A model generated the notes under the pieces. That model saw only the letters and a program-made list of their open reading frames with translations, searched no databases and was not told the DNA's origin. The position numbers and the translations under genes are program-made. 64,000 bases of DNA. Source: Stramonita haemastoma (taxonomy: Eukaryota > Mollusca > Gastropoda > Neogastropoda > Muricidae). Shown here piece by piece: positions 10,944-21,799 of this stretch (its first letter is position 1; each line of letters begins with the position of its first letter). The DNA is taken from the NCBI GenBank assembly GCA_030674155.1, contig CM060337.1:44469671-44533670 (forward strand). Reading direction: 5' to 3'.

Positions 10944-10996
<53 letters not shown>
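10918..10996. repeat. (TCTG)n and (CA)n microsatellites
   Basis: Four or five TCTG units followed by a CA tract of about 25 units. Confidence 0.93.
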
Positions 10997-11167
10997 GTGC
11001 ACAAACATTCTTCCCCTGTTCTAAAAAAGGCCTTTCCTTATATCAACTTAATAAATTTCAAACATCCATCAACTCAATCCGGCTGGTATACACACAACAT
11101 ATGTCAATAGTATGCCATAATTAATTTTTTTTTTATGGGGGGGGGGGGGGGGGGGGGCGGGGGCGAG

Positions 11168-11310
11168 ATGCAGGTGTTGGTTGTAAAATCTGCACTGAAA
11201 CTACCAACCAGCGGAATATCAGTGCACAGATTTGCCACCACACAAACACAGAATTTTGCTATACCAAAGGCATGCCTAGTCTGTGTTTGTTCTACATTTC
11301 ATCATACTGA
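11168..11310 (+). repeat. dispersed repeat R2, copy 2
   Basis: GATGCAGGTGTTGGTTGTAA, AATATCAGTGCACAGATTTG, CCACCA and CATTTCATCATACTGATAA, in the same block order as at 9166. It is flanked by poly-G on both sides. Confidence 0.55.
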
Positions 11311-11414
11311 TAAAAATATTAAAAAAAGGGGGGGGGGGGGGGGGAATGGATTTGCAATATTCAACTAAAAAAAGAAGTTCACACATAAACAGCAGCAGTG
11401 ATAGGAAATGGCCA

Positions 11415-14400
11415 CATGTATTGAAGATGATGATGATGATGATGATGAAATAAAGGATGTGTGACAAAAAATGGGCCACACTTGTATTCAAGATGATGAT
11501 GATGATGATGATGAAGAGATGAAGGATGTGTGACCAGCGAATGGCACATTGTATTGAAGATGATGATGATGATGATGATGATAAAGGGATGTGACAAGTG
11601 ATTAGGTGACACTTGCAGTGATGATGATGATGATGACAATGATGATGGTAATGATAATGATAATTTTATCATGATAGGGGTTCAAGACAAAAAAATGAAG
11701 AGGCCATGCTTTTATGATGATGATGGAGGATGATGATTGGCGAGGGGGGTTGACTAAGGAAAGATGGGCCTTAATACATGATGATGATGATAAGATGATG
11801 ATATTGATGATAGAGATGATAATGATGATGATAGTGACATGATGATGATAGTGATGATATGGTGACAGTGATGATGATACTGATGATAAGGTGACAGTGA
11901 TGATGATATGATGATAATAATGATGTACTGATGATGATGGATGATGATAGGGTGTATAACAAAATGAAGAGACCACACATACATCAATGATGAATCAGTG
12001 GATCGGTGGTCTAGAGATAACGCACCTGCCTAGAAAGCAAAAAGTCTGGGTCGGAAATGTGCAGTGGTTCGTACCCCATTTGGGTCCCAAACTTTTCCCC
12101 CATCCATTAACCATGAGTGGTGGTCTGGGTGCTAGTCTTTTGGATGAGATGATAAACGAGGTCCCGTGTGTTACACAAAATTATTCAGCGCACGTAAAAG
12201 AATCCATGGCAACAAGGAGTAAAGAAAGTTGGTCACATGATGTGGTGTGTTGACAATGATGATGGGAGGGGGGGGGCCGGTGGTAGGGAGGGGACAGCGC
12301 TAGCAAATGGCCAGAACTTGCTGCTGCTGCTGGATCGAGATGGTGATAATGATGGGGTGGCGACCAAGGATGGGCAACTTGCTGATGATGATGATGATGA
12401 GATGATATGTGATGATAGGGGTGTGGTCAAGAAAGTGGGCCACACTTGCATCAATGATGATGATGACGATGGTGAATGTATGATTAAGGGAATGGACTTA
12501 CATACAGTGATGTGATGATGAAATAAGGCAGGGGGGGGTGGGGGGGGAGTGATCCAATGGAGGTGAGATAACTTTCGTGATGATGATGATGATGATGATG
12601 ATAGGGGTTGTGCAACAAGAGAATTGGGCACATTGCATGAGATGATGAAGTGTGTGATGATTTGGGGAGGAGGGGGGGGGGGGGGTATGGCAAGGAAATG
12701 ACTCATATGCTGTGATGAGGTTATGATGAAAGGTTGGGTTCATGGATGATGATGACATGATGATGTAATGATAGGGGGGTTGTCAAGGATTTTGGGGCAC
12801 ACTTAATTGATGATGATGATGATGATGATGATGATGTGATGATGGGTTTGACAAAGGGGCAAACCTGCATCGATGATGATGATAATAATGAATGGGGTGG
12901 GGTGGGAGCTATAATGGGGAACGCCTTACAGTAGGGAGAGGATGACCAATGGAGGGGAGCTACACTAGCATTGCGATGATGAAGATGATGATAATGTGAT
13001 CACGATGATGAACGATGATCACGATGATGTGATGATGATAGAGTGTGTGACTAGAGAAGTGGCACACTTGCATGATGTAATGATGATGATGTGATGAGAA
13101 GGGATGTGTGAGCTAGAGAAGTGGGCCAACTTGCATGGATGATGAGTGTGATGTAATGGTGATGACGACGATAATGATGATAATAGGTGGGATAATAAGA
13201 AAAGTGGGCACATTGCATCGACGATGATGATGATGGTGATGATGATGATATGTGGTGGTGAGTATGATTAAGGAATGGACTTACATACAGTGGAATGTTG
13301 ATGATGAATAAGGTGGGGGGAGGTGACATGGAGGATATGTAAAAATGCATGCTGTGTGATGATGATAGGGGTGTGTGACCAAGAGAAGTGGGCCACACTG
13401 CATTGATGATGATGATGATGATGATGAGATGATGAAATAAGGCAGGAGGGGGGTGACAAAGGAGGGATACATACATGATGATATATGTGATGATGCTGAT
13501 ATGATAAGGGGTGTGTGACAAGAGAATGGGCCCACTAGCATGATGATGTTGATGATGAATGATGATGATGAGATGTGATGATGAAAGGGCGGGGGGGGGG
13601 GGGAGGTGACCAATGGAGGGAAGATACACTTACAATGATGATAACAATGATGGCTGATGATATGATGATGTGATGATAGGGGTGTGTGACCAAGAGAAGT
13701 GGGCCACACTAGCATTGATGATGAAGATTGTGATGAGGATGGGGGAGGATGGGGGGTATAACCAAGGGAAATGGGTCTCACATGCAGTGATGTCAATGAT
13801 GATCATGATGAAAGGTGTGAAAGGGGGGGGGGGGGGGGGGGGGGGGGGGGGAGAGACCAAGGGAAAGTAGCTACATTGCCTTGGTGATAATGATGGATGA
13901 TGGATGATGATGGTGATTGATGATGATTGAATTTAAAGGAAATGGGACTTACATGCAGTGATGGTGATGATTATTAAAAAATGGGGGGGGGGGGAACCGA
14001 TGGAGGGGAGATTCACTTACAATGACGATGGTGATGAATGATGTATGATGATGATGATAGGGGTGTGTGACCAAAGAAGTGGGCCACACTTGCATTTATG
14101 ATAATGATGATGATGATGATGATGATGTATGATGATGAATGAGGATAAGTGACCAGAAGTGGGTCACACTTGCTGATGTAGTGATGATGATGATGATGAT
14201 GATAATGATGATAGGGATGTGTGACCAAGAGAAGTGGGTCGCACTTGCATGGATGAAATGATGATGATGATGATGATAGGGATATGTAACCAAGAGAAGT
14301 GGGCCACACTTGCATGGATGAATAGATGATAATGATGATGATAGGAATGTACAGAAAGTGGGCACACTTGCATGGATGATAGTGATGATGATGATGATGA

Positions 14401-15825
14401 GATATGATGATGATAGGGGTTGTGACCATGAGAAGTGGGCCACACTTGCATGGATGATAATGTGATGATGAAAGTGATAATGGATAGGGGTGTGTGACCA
14501 AGAGAAGTGGGCCACACTTGCATGGATGAAAATGATGATGATAATGATGATGATAGGGGGTGGTGAACCAAGAGAAGTGGGCCACACTTGCATGGATGAA
14601 AATGATGATGATATGGTGATGATGATGATGATAGGGATTGTGACCAAGAGAAGTGAGCCACACTTGCATGGATGATAATGATGATGATGATAATGATGAT
14701 GATAGGGATATGTGACCAAGAGAAGTGGGCCACACTTGCATGGATGATAATGATGATGATGATGATGATGATAATGATGATGATGATAGGGATATGTGAC
14801 CAAGAGAAGTGGGCCACACTTGCATGGATGGTAATGATGATGATGATAATGATGATGATTGGGATATGTGACCAAGAGAAGTGGGCCACACTTGCATGGA
14901 TGATATGATGATGATGATGATGATGATGATGATGTGATGATGATAGGGATATGTGACCAAGAGAAGTGAGCCACACTTGCATGGATGATATATGATGATT
15001 GATGATGATGATGATATATGTGACCAAGTGGGGTCACACTTGCATGGATGATATGATGATGATGATGAGATGAATGATTGATGATGATGATGATGATAGG
15101 GATATGTGACCAAGAGAAGTGGGCCACACTTGCATGGATGATAATGATGATGATGATGATGATAATGATGATGATAGGGATATTGTGACCAAGAGAAGTG
15201 GGCCACACTTGCATGGATGATGATGATTGTAATGAAAATGGAAAAGAGGGGGGGGGGGGAGGGGGGGGATTAAACGAAATTGGCCTACCATGCAGTGATG
15301 ATGATGATGATGATGAGATGATGATGAAAGTAGGAGGGGGGAGTGACCAAGGGAAGGGGGCTACACTTGCATTGATGATGATAAAGATGATAATGATGAT
15401 AAGGGTGTGACCAAGAGAAATGGGTCACACTAGCATTCATGTTGATGATGATGATGAAAAAAAAAAAGGGGGGGGGGGGGGGAGGGCGGCAGTTGTGACA
15501 AAGGGAAGGGAGCTACACGCATGAACGATGATGATGTGATGATGATGAAGATGATGATGATAATAATGATGGTAGGAGTGTATGACCCAAGACAAGTGGG
15601 CCACATTTGCACTGATGAATACAATGATTATAATGAAAATTGGATGGGAGGGGGGGGGGATTTAAGGAAATAGGCCTAACATACAGTGATGATGATGATG
15701 ATAATGAAACAAAGGGGGGGGGGGGGGAAGGGGATGTGACCAATGGAGGGGCGATACACTTACAATGATGATGATAATGATGATAGGGGTGTGTGACCAA
15801 GAGAAGTGGGCCACATTTGCATTGG

Positions 15826-15860
<35 letters not shown>

Positions 15861-15993
15861 GTTGATGATGATGACAGGGGTTGACAAGAGAGTTGGCACA
15901 TTTGCGTGGGTGATATGATTGTAATGAAAATGGGATGGGGAGGGGTGATTTAGGAAATGGTGTGTGGCCAAGAGAAGTGGGTCACACTGGCAT

Positions 15994-16030
<37 letters not shown>

Positions 16031-16248
16031 AGGGGTGTGTGACCAAGAGAAGTGAGCCACAGCTGCGCATGGATGAAGATGATGATGATGGGGGGTGGGG
16101 GTGGGGGGGTGGGATTTGACCAAGGGATCGTATTGATGATGACAAGGGTTTGCGACTAAGGGATGTGGACCACACTTGTATTGATGACGATGGTGAAGAT
16201 TCTTGATGATAGGGGTGTGTGACAAGATACGTAGGGCCATACTACATT

Positions 16249-16289
<41 letters not shown>

Positions 16290-16468
16290 AAGGGTGTAAG
16301 ACTAAGGGATGTGGGCCATACTTGTATTGATGATGATGGTGATGATGATGATGATGATGATGACACAAGGGTGTGAGACTAAGGGATGTGGGCCATACTT
16401 GTATTGATGATGATGGTGAGATTCTTACGATAGGAGTGTGTGACAAAAAGTAGCCATACTTGCATTAT

Positions 16469-16526
<58 letters not shown>

Positions 16527-16955
16527 ATGGGGTTTGTAATCATGGGAAGTGGGCCCCACTTGCATTAATGATGATGATAGGATGTGTAACTGTGAAAATA
16601 GTCGCTACTTGCATTCATATGGTAACAACAGGGGGGGCGGGATGTGACCAAGTGATGATGATGATGATGATGATGGTTTGTGGGACCAAGGGAAATAGGA
16701 CTCACTTGCATAAATGAATGATGATGAGATGATAATGATGATGATGATAGGCCAAACTTGTAATGATGATGAGAGGAGGAAGATAATGGTTAATCAGACA
16801 AATGGGCTGCGCTAAAATTGATGATGATGATGATTGATGATGATGAGTGATGATGATGATAGGGGTGTGGGACCAAGGGAAATGGGACTCGCACTGATGA
16901 ACGATGATGATGGTAATATGGGTGTGTGATCAAGAAGTGGGCCGCACATGTACTG
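11415..16955. repeat. large degenerate satellite: three monomer types with (GAT)n spacers
   Basis: About 5.5 kb of tandem units of roughly 60-100 bases. Each has a conserved 35-45 base monomer plus a variable GATGAT/AATGAT spacer. Type 1 carries GTGACCAAGAGAAGTGGGCC followed by ACACTTGCAT. Type 2 has a G run, then GACCAATGGAGGGGAGATAC and ACTTACAATGATG. Type 3 carries AAGGAAATGGACTTACATAC then AGTGATG. From about 12.4 to 14.05 kb and 15.25 to 15.8 kb the types alternate. From 14.05 to 15.24 kb nearly all units are type 1, which suggests recent local amplification. Long open frames here (up to 397 codons on the - strand, 14013-15206) read only Ile/His/Ser spacers and repeated monomer translations and change frame freely, so they are not genes. 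Short G homopolymers mark type 2 monomers. Confidence 0.9.
11988..12235 (+). mobile_element. SINE-B, head and core, 3' truncated
   Basis: Head GGTGGTCTAGAGATAACGCA (A-box region), a B-box-like GTGGTTCGTACCC, then the block found in other SINE-B copies (CATTAACCATGAGTGGTGG) and TTTTGGATGAGATGATAAAC plus GAGGTCCCGTGTG. It lies inside the satellite, so it inserted after the array began to form or was captured by it. Confidence 0.8.
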
Positions 16956-17285
16956 CATTGTATTTTATTGGACTGTACACCCCTTTAAGTCACAGCAGAT
17001 TTCTCTGCATTAAAATTGGGCTGCTCTCCCAGGGGAGAGCGTGTCGTCACAAGTGTAGCGCCTACCCATTTAGTTTTCTTTTTCCTGTCTGCAACTGTAT
17101 TTGTTTCCCTATCAGAGTGGATTTTTCCAACAGAGTTTTGCCAGGGACAACTTTCTTGCTGCCATGGGTTCTTTTACATGCACTAAGTATTGCACATGGG
17201 CCCTTGGTTTATCTCCTCATCTAAAAAGACTAGCACCCAAATCACTCTCACTGTCTAGTGGATGGGGGGAAAGTTTTGGGCACCA
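16956..17285 (-). mobile_element. SINE-B, reverse, head missing
   Basis: Reverse copy with GTCACAGCAGATTTCTCTGC, GGGCTGCTCTCCCAGGGGAG, AACTGTATTTGTTTCCCTAT, TTTTGCCAGGGACAAC and the core complement (CCCTTGGTTTATCTCCTCAT). It ends at 17285, where the 5S-like SINE starts. The pair may be one composite insertion in the satellite. Confidence 0.8.
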
Positions 17286-17545
17286 ACAGGGCTGAAACTA
17301 CCATACACTTGGAGTTAAGCAGCGTCAAGCGTGGTTACCAGCTGGATGGGTGACTGTTTGCGTGCCTTGGCTTCAGTACAGTCCCCAGTTCACCCAGCTG
17401 TAAATGGGTACCTGCCCTCTTTAGGGTTGGGGAAAGTAAAGCTGTGAGGTGGAGGAGATGGGCGCCGCCTTCAACATGCTGGCCTCTAGAGAAGCTGAGG
17501 TCTCTGAGCCTTGCTCCCTACGACCGCCTAGGTTATGGGACACCT
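17286..17545 (+). mobile_element. SINE with 5S-rRNA-like segment, copy 1
   Basis: 17311-17365 resembles the internal promoter half of 5S rRNA: GGAGTTAAGCAGCGTC (box A region), GTGGTTACCAGC (intermediate) and TGGATGGGTGACTG (box C region). After it come TTCACCCAGCTGTAAATGGG, GGTACCTGCCCTCTTTAGGG, GAGATGGGCGCCGCC and AACATGCTGGC, all shared with the copy at 41012-41285. The 5S resemblance is based on the known metazoan 5S sequence. The 5' half of 5S is absent or unrecognisable. Confidence 0.75.
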
Positions 17546-17631
17546 TGACTTTTTTTTTTAACCTTACACTTGAAAATGAGCGCTTTTCTCTTTTTAAAGC
17601 AGGTGTGTCAACTCTAGACCACCGATTCACT

Positions 17632-17905
17632 CATGCGTTAATAATGATGATAATGATGTCAGGGCTCTGATAATAATGATGATGATCATGGTAATGATGA
17701 TGATGACAGAGGTGTGCAAATGGAAAGGGAGATACTTGCATTGATGATGGTGATGATGATGATGATAATGATGATGATGATGATGATAAGGGTGTATGAC
17801 CAAGGGAAGTGGGCTACATATGCATTGATCAACATGACAACAATGATGATGATGCTAATTGGGGAGGGGGGAGGAGGGGGTGCAACCAAGAGAATTGGGT
17901 CCTTA
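17632..17905. repeat. satellite remainder after SINE insertions
   Basis: (GAT)n spacers resume, with a type 1-like monomer (GTATGACCAAGGGAAGTGGG then CTACATATGCATTGAT) and a type 2-like one (GGGGGTGCAACCAAGAGAAT). The array was therefore interrupted by the 0.65-kb SINE block and once ran to about 17.9 kb. Confidence 0.85.
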
Positions 17906-18087
17906 TTTCTTTGTTTCACATTTCATCAGATTGAAGAAAAAAAAAAGCATCAACAAAACAAAAGAGTATTCCATACCCACACAAAATACAGTCAGATTTT
18001 CAACATTAACATACATGACTTCAGCATACAAAAAGATGGAAGATCAGTAAGTCAGTTACTCAGCAATGCTAACAACATTCTTGCCCA

Positions 18088-18150
18088 CCATACCACATGA
18101 GTGCTTCTTCCATTATCCTCGATAGAAAAGAATAAAATAAAATAAATAAA
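18088..18150 (+). mobile_element. SINE-A tail fragment
   Basis: ATGAGTGCTTCTTCCATTAT and CCTCGATAGAAAAGAATAAA match the extreme 3' end of SINE-A. Confidence 0.65.
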
Positions 18151-18247
18151 TACCAAAGGCATCTGTTTAAAGCCCAATTCATTTCATCACGAAAAAGCAC
18201 AAAAAGTAAATAATATGGCCCAGCTCTTTCACACACATTTTTCATCA

Positions 18248-18325
18248 GATGCAGGTGATGGTGTCAAATGATCTCTCAACTAATGCAAGGTCAGTACCTA
18301 TTTGCCACCAAAAAATACCTCTTGG
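18248..18325 (+). repeat. dispersed repeat R2, copy 3 (diverged)
   Basis: GATGCAGGTGATGGTGTCAA, GGTCAGTACCTATTTGCCAC and CACCAAAAAATACC follow the R2 block order. It is the weakest of the three copies. Confidence 0.4.
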
Positions 18326-18370
18326 CACTGCTACCGATAAACCGAGGACCTGTTCGCAATACCATGCCCA

Positions 18371-18594
18371 TGGGGGATGGGATAGTCTAGTGGTCAGAGC
18401 ATTGCGCTTGCAATTTGACTACCCCTGTTCGATTCCCGTTCGAGGGGATTTTTCGTCTAGAGTTAACATCAGTGCTGACTCCACTCCCCCAAAAGTCCTT
18501 CGGATGAGACTTTAAACTGAGGCCCCGTGTCCAAACGCACACAGAACATCTTGCACACATGTTAAATCCTGTTCCACTTTTCATAAGAGTAGTC
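18371..18594 (+). mobile_element. SINE-A, head and core, 3' truncated
   Basis: A box TAGTCTAGTGGTCAG (18391 onward) and B box CTGTTCGATTCC, then GGGATTTTTCGTCTAGAGTT and the full core to CATAAGAGTAG. The tail is replaced at 18592 by a different sequence (AGTCAAGTCAAAGTCAAAAT). Confidence 0.9.
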
Positions 18595-18675
18595 AAGTCA
18601 AAGTCAAAATTTTATTTTCAGATGGTACATTGAGTAAGCATCTATTTGCTTTTTTTCATCAAGCCATCTATCTAA
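18592..18675 (-). mobile_element. LINE-like 3' tail ending in (AGTCA)n
   Basis: AGTCAAGTCAAAGTCAAAAT is the complement of the (TTGAC)n tail seen at 48540-48560. It is followed by ATTGAGTAAGCATCTATTTG and CTTTTTTTCATCAAGCC, which loosely parallel the SINE-A tail layout. Probably a short 3' end of a non-LTR element. Confidence 0.5.
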
Positions 18676-18934
18676 AGAAAAATCAAAAAACAAAAAAACA
18701 AAACAAAAAAAACCCCAAAGCAGAGAAAAACGTGTCACCAACATTCATGATTTCAACGGCTTCGAAAATACAATGTGCCTATAGGAAATACAAGTAACAA
18801 CACTAACAACAAAACAAACCGACAACAACAAAAAAATCACTCAAAAGTCACACACACACACATGCACGTACATACTTATACACACAGTTCGCACGCTCCT
18901 CCAAATAGCATGTATGTACGTACGCGCATGCACA
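18676..18934. other. intergenic, A-rich
   Basis: A-rich simple sequence and a degenerate CA/GTAC-rich stretch at 18850-18934. No gene seen. Confidence 0.5.
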
Positions 18935-20930
18935 TGTAACCCCCCTCACAAAACGTATTTTTGTGTTTGGGTTACTAAGCGCTAGGTTCAGTAACTCCCT
19001 TGTAGAGTTGAGTGATCGCCCCTTAAAAAAAGAGTGCCTATCGGGATATTTCTGTTTTTTAAACCTCACTTCCTGCCTGGGGCCAGTGAGGGAAAGACGT
19101 GTGACAGAGACTCGCTCCTGAGTCTAGATGTTCCCCATTAAGGTTGGTTTTAGCCTATCTTATTAATTTCGTTTTCGATCAAACTATCTGTTTAAGCAAA
19201 TTTCAGTTTAATTCAGAATAGTTTTGGAAGGTTCAGGAAATCTATATGTTTGATTTAATTTCACAGGCTTTCAACCTGTGAATTAACAGTGAACGTAATT
19301 TCGTAGTACGTGATCGCTTCGAACAAAGGAAGCGTGGGTTAAATTTTGGCGCCATCATGGTCTTTGTTGCAAGTTTAATGTTTGGTAGGATATTGTTCAG
19401 CTATTAAAATGCTGGAAATATTCTAGTATGACTTTACACTACGAATGTATGGGTGTGAAGGACTACTTAATTTTTGTAATGATTTTATCACTACGAATTC
19501 TGACGTATTTGTGATATATCATTTAGAAAATTCAAACAGTTGAAATATTAGTGGGGGCATTAATTTAAATTGAGAGGCTTTTAGCCTGTGAATTAACAGT
19601 GAGACCTAGTGGTTGTTTTGAACAAAGCATGTAAATGTTGACACAGTCATGGTTTTTGTTGTATGTTTAATTTGTGGTAGAATATTGTTCAGCTATTATT
19701 AAAATGCTGGAAATATTCTAGTGTGGCTTTACACTACAAATATATGGGTGTGAAGGCCTACTTGATTATTAAGAATTAAGAATTCTGATTTATTTGTAAT
19801 AAATCATTTAGTAATTTTAAAACAGGTGTAATGGCATTGGAATGTCATTGTGGACATTTATTTAAAATAAATTAGTCCCTTTTATTAATGTTTGCACAGT
19901 TTCATAGGATGGACCATCCTCTGTCCTAAAGTAAATGAGACATGTTGTGAGACAAGTAATTAAAATTATGTAGTGATGATTTTATTATTAGAATTGTGAT
20001 TTATTTGTGATAAATCATTTAGTAATTTTAAAACAGGTGTAATGACATTGGAATGTCATTGTGGACATTTATTTAAAATAAATTAGTCCTTCTTAATAAT
20101 GTTGGCACAGTTTTTAGGATGGACCATCATCTGTCCTAAAGTAAACGAGATATGTTGGGATGCTTGCACAGTTTTGTAGGATGGACCATCATCTGTCCTA
20201 AAGTAAATGAAAAGTGTGTAATACTAACTACTAAAATTATGTAATAATTTTAGAGGTCATGTTAGTTTGTTTTGAGAATATTTAATTCTCATGAGAGTTG
20301 TAAACAAGCTCAGTGATGGATTGTTTTGTGGTGATGTTTTTTACATTGTATGTTCTTTTGATTACAGGAACATCGTCGCTTTTTCTGTCACCTTCTCCTC
20401 ACACCATCATCCCATCCCCACTCTCATCCTTCTGTGTGCCTGATCTGAGACTGAGTCATTGATTCTAGGTGTATGAAAAACTAGAACAGAATATATATTT
20501 TTGTTGTTTTTAATTGTACTTGTAGTACAATTAGTCATTGGTGTTTTGTGTAATGTGGTAGTGTTGTAGGTTGTGTTGTGGAATATATGTTATAAACCCA
20601 ATTTACTCGGTCTGGAGTCACATTGAATGAATGGTGTTATTCGTCACGTTCAGTGTGTTCAGTGTGGCTGCTGAGTGAGTTGAGGTTAGTTAATTTCACT
20701 TCACCTACTTTCCTACCTCTTCTATATTTCTTTTCCCCTATTTTTCTACTATCCTCTTACTATCCCCCCTTTATCACTCCCCGGCCCATAAGTAGCTGAG
20801 CCCTACTCTTCTTTAGGGTTACTGAAGAAAATAAGAATTATTCTAGGACTCGTAAGATTTCCGGTACCGAATTAGACGGAACGGGAATTAGAGTGGCGAC
20901 TTAGATAATTCCCGTGTAGGACCCTCTACA
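18935..20930. mobile_element. 2-kb non-coding element with TGTA...TACA ends (possible solo LTR)
   Basis: Starts TGTAACCCCCCTCAC and ends GGACCCTCTACA. Both sides show CACA next to the ends, a possible 4-bp target duplication but in a CA-rich context. There is no open frame of note. Inside, TGTGAATTAACAGTGA blocks recur at about 19280 and 19593, AATATTGTTCAGCTATTA recurs at about 19391 and 19681, and GGATGGACCATC with CTGTCCTAAAGTAAA occurs three times (about 19912, 20119, 20180). The terminal dinucleotides fit a long terminal repeat, but about 2 kb is long and no internal retroelement adjoins it. A non-autonomous element is an alternative. Confidence 0.45.
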
Positions 20931-21780
20931 CACACATTTAAAGTTTTAAAAAAAAATAAAATCATATGGTGTCACACAACTTATATCAGTTACAATGTCA
21001 CGAATACCATTATTTAATATTTAATACTTAAAGAAAAGAATCCATGAAAGTGAGTAAGCAATTTTATGTCAGATTACAATATCTCCATACTTCAGTTCAT
21101 ACATTATATATTAGAAGGAAGAAAAAGAAAAAACAACAAATGCAGCAGTACCATATGATAATAACCATCGCAACTGAGAGGAAACATAAACACTAACAAA
21201 TATACAAACAAATAAACAAAAAACCAACCAAACAAACAAAAACGACAAAAAGCCAAACAGACAAAATAGACAATAACAGTAAAGGGGAGGGGGGTGGGAA
21301 CGGATGGGGAGGGGGTATCAAGGAGGAAGGGGGAGAAAACAAACACCAAAAGGAAGAATTATAGTAATGATTTATGATTATATTAATAAACAAAAAACCC
21401 TACACATGCGAACAAAAACAAAAAACGCAAATAAAAAAATAATAATTTTTAAAAAACGAATCCAAAACAAGACAAAAAAAACAAAAACAAAAAAAAACAA
21501 AAAAAGGGCCATATCCACTAACCAAAGTAATATAAATTTAATAGTGCTAATAGTCCCTTTAATAAAAGTAATAAAATAAATTCAGAAACCGTTTATATTG
21601 AAAGTATTGAACTGGGTAAGGGAAAAAAAAAAAAAAAAAAAAGCATGAAAAAAAACGCATGAAAAAAAAAATCTCCATTTAGTCATCAGATCAGTGGTTT
21701 GGTTTTCTACTTTTGAATTGGCGGAATGTACATGTGTTAACATACATCCCATGTACCATTTCCTGTTCATAATTAACTTT
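20931..21780. other. intergenic, A-rich, no gene recognised
   Basis: AT-rich with many A-runs and a G-rich patch at 21283-21335. Lys/Asn- or Phe-rich open frames here reflect composition. Confidence 0.5.
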
Positions 21781-21799
21781 ATAAAAAAAATTTAACACA

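Noticed and set aside
14013..15206. 397-codon open frame on the - strand (and overlapping 372- and 287-codon frames)
   Set aside because: Made wholly of satellite monomers and (ATC)n spacers, open in several frames at once because the repeats lack stops. Ile/His/Ser-rich with no start context or splice structure.
17311..17365. 5S rRNA gene
   Set aside because: Only the internal control half resembles 5S; both ends are missing and the body is shared with another SINE copy.
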